64,000 nucleotides of DNA from CADBRN01 sp050944685 (GCA_050944685.1 JBMNRP010000001.1:1-64000), one strand, 5' to 3'; positions 26,734 to 36,008 are shown, counted from the stretch's first letter. Notes: a model not told the origin generated them from the letters alone. A program made the numbers and translations.

Positions 26734-27606
26734 TCAGTAGCCTTCCGCTTCGATCTCGGAGATGCAGGTGTCATCGTAGGAGCTGCCCTCGTAAACACTG
26801 TCGATCTGCAGGGTGAGCGAGCTGACCTTGACATCCTTGGAAAGCGTGACGCAGTACTCTTTTTTCTCGTCCGGGAAGGTCACCTGGACGCTCTCATTTC
26901 CCAGAATGAGGGTCAGGGACTGCGGACGGTTATTCTGCTGGTACGCCTTGTCCGAACGCCAGTTTCCGAGTTTCAGAAGCACGTATCTCACGCTGTACTC
27001 CCGGTCGAAATTCAGCGTGATCATGCTCCCGATCCCGTTCCCTTCCTCGCCCTCCTGCCAGGAAGTGGAGTCAATTCCATCCACCGCAGAGGAGGCAGCG
27101 TAAGCGTCAGACCCGTCATTGGCCGGCATCACGGAGGTTGCCTCCGCTCCGCTCACCGCCGCTTTCGAGTAGCCGGAGAGATCCATGATTTCCTGATCCT
27201 CGGTAAGCTCCGCCGTGAGGGGCTCATCCCCCGCGGTCGAATCCTCCGAGTGATCCTCGCCGCCGATGCTGCCCTCGACACCCGCGGAAGATGAAGCGGC
27301 CGAATCCGAAGAAACTCCGGACCCGGACGTCGACGCGGTTTCCCCGGCCTGCCCCGACGAGGAGGCCACGCTCTCGCTTTTCACCGCGGAACTGAGCATC
27401 TGGTTCCCGCTGCTGAAGGGTGATCCCTCCAGCCCGCTTGCCGCGATCGAAAACGCGATGCTTCCAACAGCCAGAATCAGGACGACCATAATGGCGCCTC
27501 TCCGTTTCAGCCGTCTCTCTTCGCGCACCACCCTCAGATTTTTCCCGCAGTAGGGGCAGCGTTTATCCTTTTTTCCTACCTCATTGCCGCAGTTCGGACA
27601 CCTCAT
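26734..27606 (-). CDS. Zinc-ribbon, single-pass membrane protein with F5/8C-like glycan-binding domain
   Basis: 290 residues in three parts. Residues 1-25 are a zinc ribbon (CPNCG-x7-10-CPYCG). A basic stretch and a membrane helix follow (about 38-58, GAIMVVLILAVGSIAFSIAA). A Ser/Gly/Ala/Glu-rich linker runs to about 130. The C-terminal 140 residues (AASSAVDGIDSTSWQEGEEG, GSMITLNFDREYSVRYVLLK, SLTLQIDSVYEGSSYDDTCI) match discoidin-like or NADase-type glycan-binding domains common in Lachnospiraceae. This gives a cytoplasmic ribbon and an extracellular sugar-binding domain. The function is unknown; wall or glycan sensing is a guess. AGGAGGAG precedes the ATG. Confidence 0.75.
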   Translation of the reverse strand: MRCPNCGNEVGKKDKRCPYCGKNLRVVREERRLKRRGAIMVVLILAVGSIAFSIAASGLEGSPFSSGNQMLSSAVKSESVASSSGQAGETASTSGSGVSSDSAASSSAGVEGSIGGEDHSEDSTAGDEPLTAELTEDQEIMDLSGYSKAAVSGAEATSVMPANDGSDAYAASSAVDGIDSTSWQEGEEGNGIGSMITLNFDREYSVRYVLLKLGNWRSDKAYQQNNRPQSLTLILGNESVQVTFPDEKKEYCVTLSKDVKVSSLTLQIDSVYEGSSYDDTCISEIEAEGY

Positions 27607-27643
27607 AATACTCCTCCTGAAGAATGATTTACCGACCAGATTC

Positions 27644-28525
27644 TCACGGAAGAAAAGAACGGATCGCCAGGCCGACCCCGTCCTCCAGATTGGAGGAGGT
27701 CAGATAATCCGCGGCCTTCAGCGCCTCGTCATCCGAATTCGCCATCGCGACCCCGATACCGGCCGTCCGGATTATTTCCGCGTCATTTTCCGTATCTCCG
27801 ATCGCCATGGTCTGATCCAGGGGAACCCCGAACCGGTCGCAGAACCACGAAAGAGCGGCTCCTTTCGACACGCCCTCTCCGGTGATCTCACGGTTGCAGG
27901 TCCAGCCCGCCACCATGGTGAGTTCCGGATAATCCCTCATGATTTCGCAGACGCGGTCCAGATCATGAATCGTCCCGTCCTCTTCCTTATAAAAAGTAAT
28001 CGCGATTTTCTGCACCCTGAGGTGCTTTTCGCGGATCCTTCCGGACAGATCTTCGAAAAAATCCGTATCTTTCCGGAACTTCTCCTTGAAATATTCTGTC
28101 GTCCCGAGGCGGCCGATAACCGGTTCCTGCCTGGAAACCCCGTTTCCGTGTCCGTCGATCATTACATTGGCAAAGACATCCAGTTCCGAAAGCGGTTCCA
28201 GAAGATCCGCGATCCTGCTGCTGTCCATTGTCCGCTCGAAGAGGCACTCCCGTCCCGGTATGGTATAAACGGCAGCCCCGTTCACCGTGATCGCATAGCG
28301 GATGCCGACCCGCTCCAGCTCGGAAACCGGCATGTCGTCGTAAGGCCTTCCGGTCGAAGCGACGACCATCACTCCCTGGTCCATAGCGGAACGGATCGCC
28401 GCGATATCCTTCTCAGAAGCCCTGCCGAAATCATTCAGAAGCGTCCCGTCCAGATCGACGGCGATCAGTTTTACCGGGCGGGGCGCAACGGCGCACGCCG
28501 GATCCGCCAGATTGATTTTCTTCAT
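27644..28525 (-). CDS. Cof-type HAD-family phosphatase
   Basis: 293 residues with the HAD motifs of the Cof/YidA group: motif I KLIAVDLDGTLLN, motif II VVASTGRPY, a type IIB cap in the middle, Lys in the GVSKGAAL segment (motif III) and motif IV AIGDTENDAEII followed by GVAMANSDDEALKAADYLT. These enzymes dephosphorylate sugar phosphates, flavin or PLP precursors, and the substrate cannot be predicted here. The N-terminus before the first motif is short and variable, and the ribosome site (GGGGT) is weak. Confidence 0.92.
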   Translation of the reverse strand: MKKINLADPACAVAPRPVKLIAVDLDGTLLNDFGRASEKDIAAIRSAMDQGVMVVASTGRPYDDMPVSELERVGIRYAITVNGAAVYTIPGRECLFERTMDSSRIADLLEPLSELDVFANVMIDGHGNGVSRQEPVIGRLGTTEYFKEKFRKDTDFFEDLSGRIREKHLRVQKIAITFYKEEDGTIHDLDRVCEIMRDYPELTMVAGWTCNREITGEGVSKGAALSWFCDRFGVPLDQTMAIGDTENDAEIIRTAGIGVAMANSDDEALKAADYLTSSNLEDGVGLAIRSFLP

Positions 28526-28604
28526 GTATTTACCCCGCCAATTTTCGCTGCGCGTTACCGTATCACGGCAATGGCCGATTTTCTCCCGAAGCAGCGCGGG
28601 CCGA

Positions 28605-28657
28605 TTTCCGTCTCAGCAGCGGCGCGAACCGGTTTCCGTCACAGCAGCGGCGCGAAC
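28605..28657. repeat. 25-bp direct repeat at the 3' end of the cardiolipin synthase gene
   Basis: TTTCCGTC(T/A)CAGCAGCGGCG plus CGAAC occurs at 28605-28629 and 28633-28657 with one mismatch. The second copy encodes the last residues and stop of the synthase, the first lies outside the gene: a short tandem duplication of the gene end. Confidence 0.9.
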
Positions 28658-30174
28658 GGCCGCACGATGCTGATCAGAATATTTTCAAAAAGCCCGAGAT
28701 ATTTCGTCTGTTCCGTGATTTCCCTGCTTCTTTCCATGGCGTCCGTGAGATCCTGCCGGATTTTCGGTATTTCCCGCGAACCGTACAGATAAATGCCGTT
28801 CTCGAAGTGAAGAAACAGACTCCTGTAATCCAGGTTGATCGTCCCCACAGTGGCAATCATGTCGTCGCAGACGAACACCTTGCTGTGTACGAATCCGGGC
28901 GTATATTCGAAAATACGGACTCCGCAGGAAATCAGCGGCTTATAGTACGATCTGGTGATCCCGTACACCACCTTCTTGTCCGGAATGCCCGGGGTCACGA
29001 TTCTCACGTCCACTCCACGCTGCGCCGCCAGTGTCAGCGCGTTCGTCATCTCATTGTCGATAATCAGATACGGAGTGAAAATATAAACATACCGCTGCGC
29101 CTGGTTCAGAATGTTCGTGTAGACGTACTGGCCGGTGAGATTCCGGTCGAGCGGTGTATCCGCATACGGAATGATATATCCGTCCGTCTTCTTCCCTCTG
29201 CTCCTCGCGTGCACACGGAAAATCCGGAAATCATCGTCCTCCTTCCGGACCGCATTCCACATCGTGAGGAACATCACCGTCATGCTCCAGACCGCCTCTC
29301 CCGTAACGCGGATGCAGTTGTCCTTCCACTCCCCGTACGGGTGCGTCCGGTTAAAATACTCATCGGCAATGTTAATGCCGCCCGTAAATCCGATCTTCCC
29401 GTCGATAACCAGAATTTTCCGGTGATCGCGATGATTCATGATCAGTGACAGGATCGGACTGATCCGGTTGAACGAGACGCAGCTGATCCCCTCTTTTTCG
29501 AGCTGCTTCGCGTAGCTTTTGGGGATCGAGTTGATGGATCCCATATCATCATACATGACGCGGACATCCAGTCCCTCCTTCACCTTCTGTCGCAGGATCT
29601 TCAGGATTTCTTCCCACACGGACCCCCGCTTGATGATGAAGTATTCCATAAAAATAAAATTTTCCGCCCCGGCGAGCGCCTCCAGCATATCGGAGAGGGA
29701 ATCCTCCCCGAGCGGATAGTAAGAAACGCCGGTGTCCCGGTAAACCGGGAAGCCCTCAAACTGACTGAGATAGACGATCTGCCCCTGCCGGTCTCCCGCG
29801 GCCTCCGCTGCTTCCGACAGAATCTCCGGATCCTGCGTGTAACAGATTCTCGCTCTCATGGTCGATCTGCGGAGACTTTTATAAGTCCGGTTGCTGATCA
29901 GCGACCAGTTCAGAATCACATAGTAGACCGTCGCCGGAACCGGAAACAGAAGAATCAGCATGATCCACATGATGTCGGCCGAAAGATGACGGCTCGAGCG
30001 GACAATATAGAGAAACAGGACAAAAGAAATCATCCGGAGGAGTGCCTCCGCCCATCCTGCGCGCTCCCCGAAATACGTAATCAGAAGAAGGCCGATCAGA
30101 AATTCTGAGATGGCGATCACAATCATGACCGACGCGCGGCTGATTCTGGATTTGTATACCTTTTCTGAGCTCAT
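28639..30174 (-). CDS. cls: Cardiolipin synthase (phospholipase D family)
   Basis: 511 residues. Two membrane segments at the N-terminus (about 12-33 and 38-75) are followed by two HKD phospholipase D motifs: HRDHRKILVIDGKIGFTGG (about 225-245) and VHSKVFVCDDMIATVGTINLD (about 420). This is the bacterial ClsA layout that joins two phosphatidylglycerols into cardiolipin. The protein is a little longer than the usual 480-510. It is probably transcribed alone or with the HAD gene downstream (113-nt gap). A TATGAT -10 is visible at about 30220, with no good -35. Confidence 0.93.
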   Translation of the reverse strand: MSSEKVYKSRISRASVMIVIAISEFLIGLLLITYFGERAGWAEALLRMISFVLFLYIVRSSRHLSADIMWIMLILLFPVPATVYYVILNWSLISNRTYKSLRRSTMRARICYTQDPEILSEAAEAAGDRQGQIVYLSQFEGFPVYRDTGVSYYPLGEDSLSDMLEALAGAENFIFMEYFIIKRGSVWEEILKILRQKVKEGLDVRVMYDDMGSINSIPKSYAKQLEKEGISCVSFNRISPILSLIMNHRDHRKILVIDGKIGFTGGINIADEYFNRTHPYGEWKDNCIRVTGEAVWSMTVMFLTMWNAVRKEDDDFRIFRVHARSRGKKTDGYIIPYADTPLDRNLTGQYVYTNILNQAQRYVYIFTPYLIIDNEMTNALTLAAQRGVDVRIVTPGIPDKKVVYGITRSYYKPLISCGVRIFEYTPGFVHSKVFVCDDMIATVGTINLDYRSLFLHFENGIYLYGSREIPKIRQDLTDAMERSREITEQTKYLGLFENILISIVRPFAPLL

Positions 30175-30389
30175 AGTTTTCCGGTCCCCTGTTCATTAAC
30201 TGTCAGTCTGCCTTTATCATACCACGACGGCCGCCGAATGCACAACTTCGGGAAATCCGGGAAAAACCGGCAGGCAGGCGAGGATTCCCCGGAAACTTTC
30301 TTCCTCCGGGATGTACAGACCGCGAAATCTGATATATGATAAAAGAAGCAGATTTATTGATCCATATATCATACAGGAGGTAACTGATT

Positions 30390-30824
30390 ATGGCAATCGA
30401 ACATCCGGACTGTGCGTACTGCGCGGAAGGCGATATTGTAGCGAAATTCGGTTATAAGGTATGCGAACTCCCGGCGAGCAAGGTGTATATCTTCAAAGAG
30501 CAGTCTCATCCGGGCAGATGCATCGTCGCCGCGAAGTGGCATGTCCCGGAGCTGATCGATCTCACAGCGGAACAGCGCTCCGCCTACTTCGAGGATGTGG
30601 CGAAGGTTTCCCAGGCGATTCATGACGTGTACCACCCGGACAAGGTAAACTACGGAGCGTACGGAGACACCGCCGGACATATGCACATGCATCTCGTACC
30701 GAAATATAAAGGTGAATTCGAGTGGGGCGGAACGTTCGAGATGGATCCGAACCGCAAGAAACTCACAACGGACGAGGAATGCGAAAAAGTCGCATCCAAA
30801 CTCCGCAAGGCGATCCTTGGCTGA
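30390..30824 (+). CDS. HIT-family hydrolase
   Basis: 144 residues with the histidine triad GHMHMHLVPKY (about 94-104) and the Zn-binding-like Cys pair at the start (CAYCAEG). HIT proteins hydrolyse nucleotide conjugates such as AMP-lysine or Ap4A. Here the triad is followed by a short helical tail (DEECEKVASKLRKAIL). AGGAGG precedes the ATG. The gene lies divergently from cls, in a region where the 215-bp gap (30175-30389) shows -10-like TATGAT sequences on both strands but no convincing full promoter. Confidence 0.88.
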   Translation: MAIEHPDCAYCAEGDIVAKFGYKVCELPASKVYIFKEQSHPGRCIVAAKWHVPELIDLTAEQRSAYFEDVAKVSQAIHDVYHPDKVNYGAYGDTAGHMHMHLVPKYKGEFEWGGTFEMDPNRKKLTTDEECEKVASKLRKAILG

Positions 30825-30936
30825 TCCGAAAACAGCCTCAAATATTGTTTCTGACACATTGGCATTTCGAAAGAAATACAAAAACCGGGCAGCGAAAAAA
30901 CTTTATTCATCCCAGAATGGCTGAATGAAGTCGATG

Positions 30937-30975
30937 CAAAAGCAGGTCAGGGATGAGAAACCATCCCTGACCTGC
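30937..30975 (-). terminator. Terminator of the pyrimidine/ABC operon
   Basis: A 14-bp stem (GCAGGTCAGGGATG/CATCCCTGACCTGC) with a 6-nt loop, followed by TTTT on the minus strand, 30 nt after the kinase-like gene. It also separates the convergent HIT gene. Confidence 0.85.
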
Positions 30976-31006
30976 TTGATATGGCCAGCGTAAAAAAACG
31001 GAACTT

Positions 31007-31636
31007 TTACCTGCCGAACCTTATATTTACATAGGACTTCAGGAGTTCTACGCAGCGATCCCTCCCCATTCGGTCGCTGTTCAATACCAGGTCGTAGTTC
31101 GTCGGATTATTCCATTTCTTTCCACCGGAATAATAATTATAATATTTCGCCCGGTAAGCATCCGTATCCCGGATCAGCTGATTCGCCCGGCGCTCGGAGC
31201 AGTGCATCTTTTCCATAATAGATTTCACACAGGCGTGCCGCGGCGCTTCCACGTAAACACTGATTACATTATAATAGTCTTTCAGGACATCGTCAGCCGC
31301 TTTGCCGATTATGATACAGCTTTCTGACTTTGCCAGGCTGCGGATTATTTCTGCTACAATATTGAACAGATTCTCATCCGAAGTAAATCCATTCTCATGA
31401 GGTTCTGTTATCGTCTCCAACGGCGGAAGCCTGCGGAGGAAATTGGCAATATATTTCCCACGGATTTTCTCATCTGCATCCACGAAAAGGCTTTCATCGA
31501 TGCCGCTGGCATCAGAAGCCATCGTAATCAGCTGGCGGTCGTAGCAGGGAATACCCAGCTGCTTCCCCAGTTTAATGCCGATTTCCTTCCCGCCGCTTCC
31601 AAATCCTCGGGCGATGGTGATCACATAATTACGCAT
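31007..31636 (-). CDS. Cytidylate kinase-like family protein
   Basis: 209 residues. MRNYVITIARGFGSGGKEIG has the P-loop-like GSGGKEIG start of the AAA_26/cytidylate-kinase-like family, then CYDRQLITMAS, and a C-terminal NPTNYDLVLNSDRMGRDRCV typical of that family. True Cmk enzymes use GPxGAGKST, so activity on CMP is doubtful; relatives are uncharacterised. It lies 35 nt after the M20 hydrolase and before the operon terminator, so it is probably co-transcribed with the pyrimidine genes. A nucleotide-related role would fit that setting but is inference. Confidence 0.8.
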   Translation of the reverse strand: MRNYVITIARGFGSGGKEIGIKLGKQLGIPCYDRQLITMASDASGIDESLFVDADEKIRGKYIANFLRRLPPLETITEPHENGFTSDENLFNIVAEIIRSLAKSESCIIIGKAADDVLKDYYNVISVYVEAPRHACVKSIMEKMHCSERRANQLIRDTDAYRAKYYNYYSGGKKWNNPTNYDLVLNSDRMGRDRCVELLKSYVNIRFGR

Positions 31637-31671
31637 GCCTTTTCCCTCTCATTCTTCGGCTTTTTGACCGA

Positions 31672-32937
31672 TCACTCGTCCTGATCCGCCTTCAGCACGG
31701 CATTCAGCATTACGGATGCGCCTTCCGTACAGTGCTCCGGTGTGGAATATTCCTCCTCACAGTGCGAAAGTCCGTTTTTTGACTGTACAAAAATCATCGT
31801 AGACGGAAGTACGTAAGAAGCAAACTGCGCATCGTGGCCGGCGCCGGAGTGAATATTCTGATGCGATACCCCCAGCTCTTCACAGGACTCTCTGACATAT
31901 CCGACCAGCTTTTCGTTCCAGTAAACAGTATCCCGGTTCCACTGTTTTTCAATCTGACAGGTACACCCTGCCCAGGTCTGCTTTTCACAGCTCTTCACGA
32001 TATCCAGCACCTGGTCCAGCACCTTCGGATCTTCATGCCTGGAATCGAAGGAGAAATCGAAATAGTCCGGAACGCAGGTGTGTACGTTCGGGTGGCAGAC
32101 TACTTCCCCGGTCGTATAGACAAGTTCCGGATATCCCAGCTTGTCGATTTCGTCGTGCAGATAAGTCAGGGCCTCGGCAGCCGCCAGAAAAGCGTCTTTC
32201 CGTTTGAGCATCGGAAACGTGCCGGCATGTGTCGTCTGTCCGAAGAACTTCAGTCTGTAGTTGAACATACCCAGTACACAGTCGACGACTCCGATGTCAT
32301 TCCCGTTGTCTTCCAGAATCGGTCCCTGCTCAATATGGGTTTCAAAGTAATACTGATAACGTTCCGGGCTCAGACGGTATTTTTTATCGCCCTGGTAGCC
32401 GGATTTCGCCAGTGCCTCTCCGAACGTACCGGCAGGATCCAGAACGCTCCTGGAATTCATCATATCTTCATAGCGAAAACCGCTGCGGATCTCTTCCGGC
32501 AGGTAGTCATAGCAGACAATACCGGAGCACATCATGGCCGGCGGATAAAGAGATCCTTCTTCATTGGTCCAGATCATGGCCGTCAGCGGATGCCTGTGCG
32601 GAATATTTTCTTTTACAACCGTAGTCAGCACTTCCATCGCGGACATTACGCCCAGAATGCCGTCGTAATTGCCTCCGTTTTTAACAGAATCTACGTGGGA
32701 TGCCATTACGATCCGTTTCGCATCCGGATCCGAGCCGGGAATGGTAGCGTACATATCTCCCACATCGTCGACTTCGATCTGCGCGCCGATCGCTTTCATC
32801 CTTTTTTCATATTCCTGTCTTGCCATGATTGCTTCCGGCGACATGGAATATCTCGTAATTCCGCCGTGTCCGGCGTCGCCGAACTTCGAAAATGTCTGAA
32901 TCATATCTGTCATTCGTTCCTGACTGCATTTATACAT
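31672..32937 (-). CDS. M20-family N-carbamoyl amino acid hydrolase, probable beta-ureidopropionase
   Basis: 421 residues of the Zn-dependent hydantoinase/carbamylase (M20C) type. Metal-ligand motifs: ASHVDSV, GNYDGILGVM, TNEEGS, FETHIEQGP and GAGHDAQF. Family members hydrolyse N-carbamoyl-amino acids, allantoate or N-carbamoyl-beta-alanine to ammonia, CO2 and the amino acid. Next to dihydropyrimidinase and PreA the likely substrate is N-carbamoyl-beta-alanine (or the beta-aminoisobutyrate analogue), the third step of reductive pyrimidine breakdown. AAGGA stands 10 nt upstream. The 104-bp gap before it shows no gene. Confidence 0.87.
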   Translation of the reverse strand: MYKCSQERMTDMIQTFSKFGDAGHGGITRYSMSPEAIMARQEYEKRMKAIGAQIEVDDVGDMYATIPGSDPDAKRIVMASHVDSVKNGGNYDGILGVMSAMEVLTTVVKENIPHRHPLTAMIWTNEEGSLYPPAMMCSGIVCYDYLPEEIRSGFRYEDMMNSRSVLDPAGTFGEALAKSGYQGDKKYRLSPERYQYYFETHIEQGPILEDNGNDIGVVDCVLGMFNYRLKFFGQTTHAGTFPMLKRKDAFLAAAEALTYLHDEIDKLGYPELVYTTGEVVCHPNVHTCVPDYFDFSFDSRHEDPKVLDQVLDIVKSCEKQTWAGCTCQIEKQWNRDTVYWNEKLVGYVRESCEELGVSHQNIHSGAGHDAQFASYVLPSTMIFVQSKNGLSHCEEEYSTPEHCTEGASVMLNAVLKADQDE

Positions 32938-33041
32938 TACTGTGCTTTCCTTTCTTTCCGGATCAGCCGGAATTTTCCTGAACTGCTTTTCTTACATTTG
33001 TCGATTTGCCGTATATACCGGAAACAGCATTCCTGCAGGTA

Positions 33042-34574
33042 TTAAGCCGACAGGGAAATGCTGCCGGAAACGGCCTTCGAAGACACGATCCTCGGACCGG
33101 CCGAAATGGCATTCACCGGACAGACCAGCCTGCACAGATGACAGCCGACGCATTTTTTGGCATTCAGCTTCGGTCTGCGCTGCACCGGATCCATGGTGAT
33201 CGCCTGATGGCCTCCGTCAAAGCAGGAGATATAACATCTGCCGCAGCCGACGCATTCGGAAGGGTGAAATTTCGGATACAGAATGCTGTCGCGGTCCAGC
33301 TGACCGGCCGGAACCAGATTGGGAACCGCCTTGCCGATCATCTCCGTCACCGACCGGAATCCTCTGTCCGACAGATAGCGGTGCAGGCCGTCCTTCAGAT
33401 CGTCAATGATCCTGTATCCGTACTGCATGACTGCGGTCGTTATCTGTACGGTTTCACATCCCAATGCCAGAAATTCTGCCGCGTCTCTCCAGGTTGCGAT
33501 TCCGCCCATTCCGCTGATCGGTACGCCGGCCAGCTGCGGGTCGGAAGCCATATCATAGATAAAGCGAAGTGCGATCGGCCTGACCGCCTTTCCGGAATAC
33601 CCGCCGACGGAGGATTTTCCGGACACGGAAGGAGAAGAAGCGAATGAATCCAGATCGATATTCATGACGCTTTTGATCGTATTGATTGCCGCAATGCTGT
33701 CCGCACCTCCCCGGACAGCTGCACGGGCCGGCACACACATATCCGTTACATTCGGTGTCATTTTGGCCAGAATCGGAAGAGAGGTGCCCTCCCGAACGGC
33801 AAACGTATAACTTTCCACCAGAAGCGGATCAATACCGACGTCGCTTCCGAGTCCTTCGTCTGTCATCTGCGGGCAGGAAAAGTTGCATTCCACCATGTCT
33901 GCTCCGGCCTGTTCTGTCATTTCCGCCAGAGCTTTCCATTCTTCCTTCGTGCGTCCCATTATCGAGGCAATGATGATTTTCTCCGGATACGCCTTTTTCA
34001 GTTCCCGGATAAAACCCAGGTTTTCTTCCAGCGGATGATCGGAAATCTGTTCGATATTCTTAAAGCCGATAAAAGGATTCCCTTCCTCCGGCAGACTGGA
34101 AAAACGCGGTGACGTCTCTTCCGGTACGAACATTCCGATGGTCTTGAATACCACGCCGGCCCACCCCATGGAAAAGGCTTTTTTTATCATCTGTGCATTG
34201 CTTCCTACGACAGAAGAAGAGAGAAAAAACGGATTCTCACAGTGCACCCCGCAGAAATCCACGGAAAGATCCGTCTCCTTCTGCTCTTTCAGACTCCCGC
34301 TCAAAGAACGCGCATACGCGATCAGCTGTGGAATCCGTACCGGTTCTGCGGCTTTCGCTCTGTTGCATTCCTGCATGCACGGCGCCTCGCACGAAACGCA
34401 TACGTCGGCTGTCCCTTTCAGTTTTTCAGCCGCGCCCATCGGATTTTCAAACCGAATCGACCGGATCAGATCCGAAACCGCAAAACCGGCCGCGCATGTC
34501 TTCGTACAGGGAGCATCTTCGCAGAGGAAACATTTCTCCGCTTCCGTTTTGATCCGCATTTTTTCGCAGGACAT
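33042..34574 (-). CDS. preA: Dihydropyrimidine dehydrogenase, PreA-type, with extra N-terminal Fe-S domain
   Basis: 510 residues from the ATG at 34574 (AGGAGG 7 nt upstream). Residues 1-75 carry two four-Cys groups (C15-x2-C18-x4-C23-x3-C27 and C59-x2-C62-x3-C66-x3-C70), like the N-terminal Fe-S domain of mammalian DPYD and bacterial PreT. The dihydroorotate-dehydrogenase-like FMN barrel follows (about 105-410): VECNFSCPQM with the catalytic Cys, LAKMTPNVTDM, GMGGIATWRDAAEFLALG. A two-cluster ferredoxin ends it (CVGCGRCYISC, CVGCHLCRLVCP). It should reduce uracil or thymine to the dihydro form. The FAD/NADPH partner PreT is not in the window, so the electron donor may be ferredoxin. Confidence 0.88.
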   Translation of the reverse strand: MSCEKMRIKTEAEKCFLCEDAPCTKTCAAGFAVSDLIRSIRFENPMGAAEKLKGTADVCVSCEAPCMQECNRAKAAEPVRIPQLIAYARSLSGSLKEQKETDLSVDFCGVHCENPFFLSSSVVGSNAQMIKKAFSMGWAGVVFKTIGMFVPEETSPRFSSLPEEGNPFIGFKNIEQISDHPLEENLGFIRELKKAYPEKIIIASIMGRTKEEWKALAEMTEQAGADMVECNFSCPQMTDEGLGSDVGIDPLLVESYTFAVREGTSLPILAKMTPNVTDMCVPARAAVRGGADSIAAINTIKSVMNIDLDSFASSPSVSGKSSVGGYSGKAVRPIALRFIYDMASDPQLAGVPISGMGGIATWRDAAEFLALGCETVQITTAVMQYGYRIIDDLKDGLHRYLSDRGFRSVTEMIGKAVPNLVPAGQLDRDSILYPKFHPSECVGCGRCYISCFDGGHQAITMDPVQRRPKLNAKKCVGCHLCRLVCPVNAISAGPRIVSSKAVSGSISLSA

Positions 34575-34603
34575 CCGATCGCCTCCTTTTTTTCTGATAA
34601 AAT

Positions 34604-35971
34604 TCAGCTTCCCGGAACTCTCTTGACAAACTTTCCGTCGCCCGGCATTCCGACGTACTTGCCGTTGTCGAAGACCAGTTTGCCGCGGAGGTACGTCTGA
34701 ACCGGATAGCCGTGAAGCTCTTTGCCCTCCCATATGGTATGATCGTAATCGGAGTGCATGTTTTCGACGTGTATCGTAAAATCCCTGTCCTTATCATAAA
34801 TGACGATGTCCGCGTCCTTGCCGACGGCAATCGCACCCTTATCGGGGCAGCCGAAAATCCTGGCCGGGTTGGTGGAACAGACTTCAACGACTTTCTCAAA
34901 CGAAATTTTTCCGGCGTTGGCCGCATCCAGCATATACGGATACAGATTCTCCACGCCTGCGCAGCCGTTCGGAATCTTTGTGAAATCGTCCCTGCCCCAG
35001 TCCTTTTCATAGCTCTGGAACGGGCAGTGGTCCGTGGCAACCGTATCGATAAAGCCGGCTTTTAATGCTTTCCACAACGCCTCCCTGCTCTCTTCTCCCT
35101 TCATCGGAGGCGAGCAGACAAAGTTTCTGCCGTCCGGACGCTTGTATACATCGCAGGTAAATTCCAGATACTGCGGACAGGTCTCCACGTAAATCTCCGC
35201 ACCTTCTTCCTTTGCTTTCATGCAGGCTTCCAGACCTTCCTTATCCGCCATGTGCACCAGATATACCGGTGTGTTGAGATGCGAGGCCCAGTGAACGACG
35301 CGCTTGTCCGCTTCCGCTTCAACAAATTCCGGTCGGCTCATATAGTGATACCACGCGGATGTTTTTCCTTCTTTCAGATATTGTGCGGTTCTCAAATCGA
35401 TCAGATCCGGATTTTCCGCATGCACATTGATCATGGCACCCAGTTCCTTCGCCCGAAGCAGCAAAGTGGCCAGCATGCCGTCGTCCACCATCATGCCTTC
35501 CTTTTTGTAGACCAGAAAACATTTAAAGCTGGTGATCCCCTGCTTTACGGCTTCTTCCATCTCATCCAGAATTTCACCGCCGTTCAGATCTGTAATACAG
35601 CAATGAAAGGCATAATCACTGCAGGCATCCGTCTCGCAGATCGCCTTTTTGGAATTGACCAGCCCAAGGATCGTTTCTCCTTTGTGCTGCACCGGATAAT
35701 CAAAAATTGTGGTAACACCTCCGCAGACTGCTGCGCGGGACCCTGCCAGATAACTGTCGGCGGAAACAGTGCCTCCAAAAGGCATCTGCATATGCGTATG
35801 CGCATCAATGGCACCCGGAAGCACCAATTTGCCGGATGCATCTACCGTTTTTTCCGCTTTCAACGGAAGATTTCTGCCGACAGCTGTAATTTTCCCCTGA
35901 TCGACCGCCACATCGGCCTCAAAAGAACCGGATGCCGTAACGACCGTTCCGTTTTTGATTAAGAGATCCAT
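34604..35971 (-). CDS. hydA: Dihydropyrimidinase / D-hydantoinase
   Basis: 455 residues of the amidohydrolase superfamily with the full binuclear metal set: DAHTHMQMPFGG (HxH), the carboxylated Lys in SFKCFLVYK, His in NVHAENPD, His in YLVHMADKEG and Asp in TVATDHCPF. It opens dihydrouracil or dihydrothymine to the N-carbamoyl acid, the step between PreA and the M20 hydrolase. CGGAGG stands 8 nt before the ATG. It is 29 nt upstream of preA and 37 nt downstream of the binding-protein gene, in one operon. Hydantoin or another cyclic imide is an alternative substrate. Confidence 0.93.
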   Translation of the reverse strand: MDLLIKNGTVVTASGSFEADVAVDQGKITAVGRNLPLKAEKTVDASGKLVLPGAIDAHTHMQMPFGGTVSADSYLAGSRAAVCGGVTTIFDYPVQHKGETILGLVNSKKAICETDACSDYAFHCCITDLNGGEILDEMEEAVKQGITSFKCFLVYKKEGMMVDDGMLATLLLRAKELGAMINVHAENPDLIDLRTAQYLKEGKTSAWYHYMSRPEFVEAEADKRVVHWASHLNTPVYLVHMADKEGLEACMKAKEEGAEIYVETCPQYLEFTCDVYKRPDGRNFVCSPPMKGEESREALWKALKAGFIDTVATDHCPFQSYEKDWGRDDFTKIPNGCAGVENLYPYMLDAANAGKISFEKVVEVCSTNPARIFGCPDKGAIAVGKDADIVIYDKDRDFTIHVENMHSDYDHTIWEGKELHGYPVQTYLRGKLVFDNGKYVGMPGDGKFVKRVPGS

Positions 35972-36008
35972 ATCAATGCCTCCGTTCTTTTCTCAAGCAT
36001 TCGTATTG

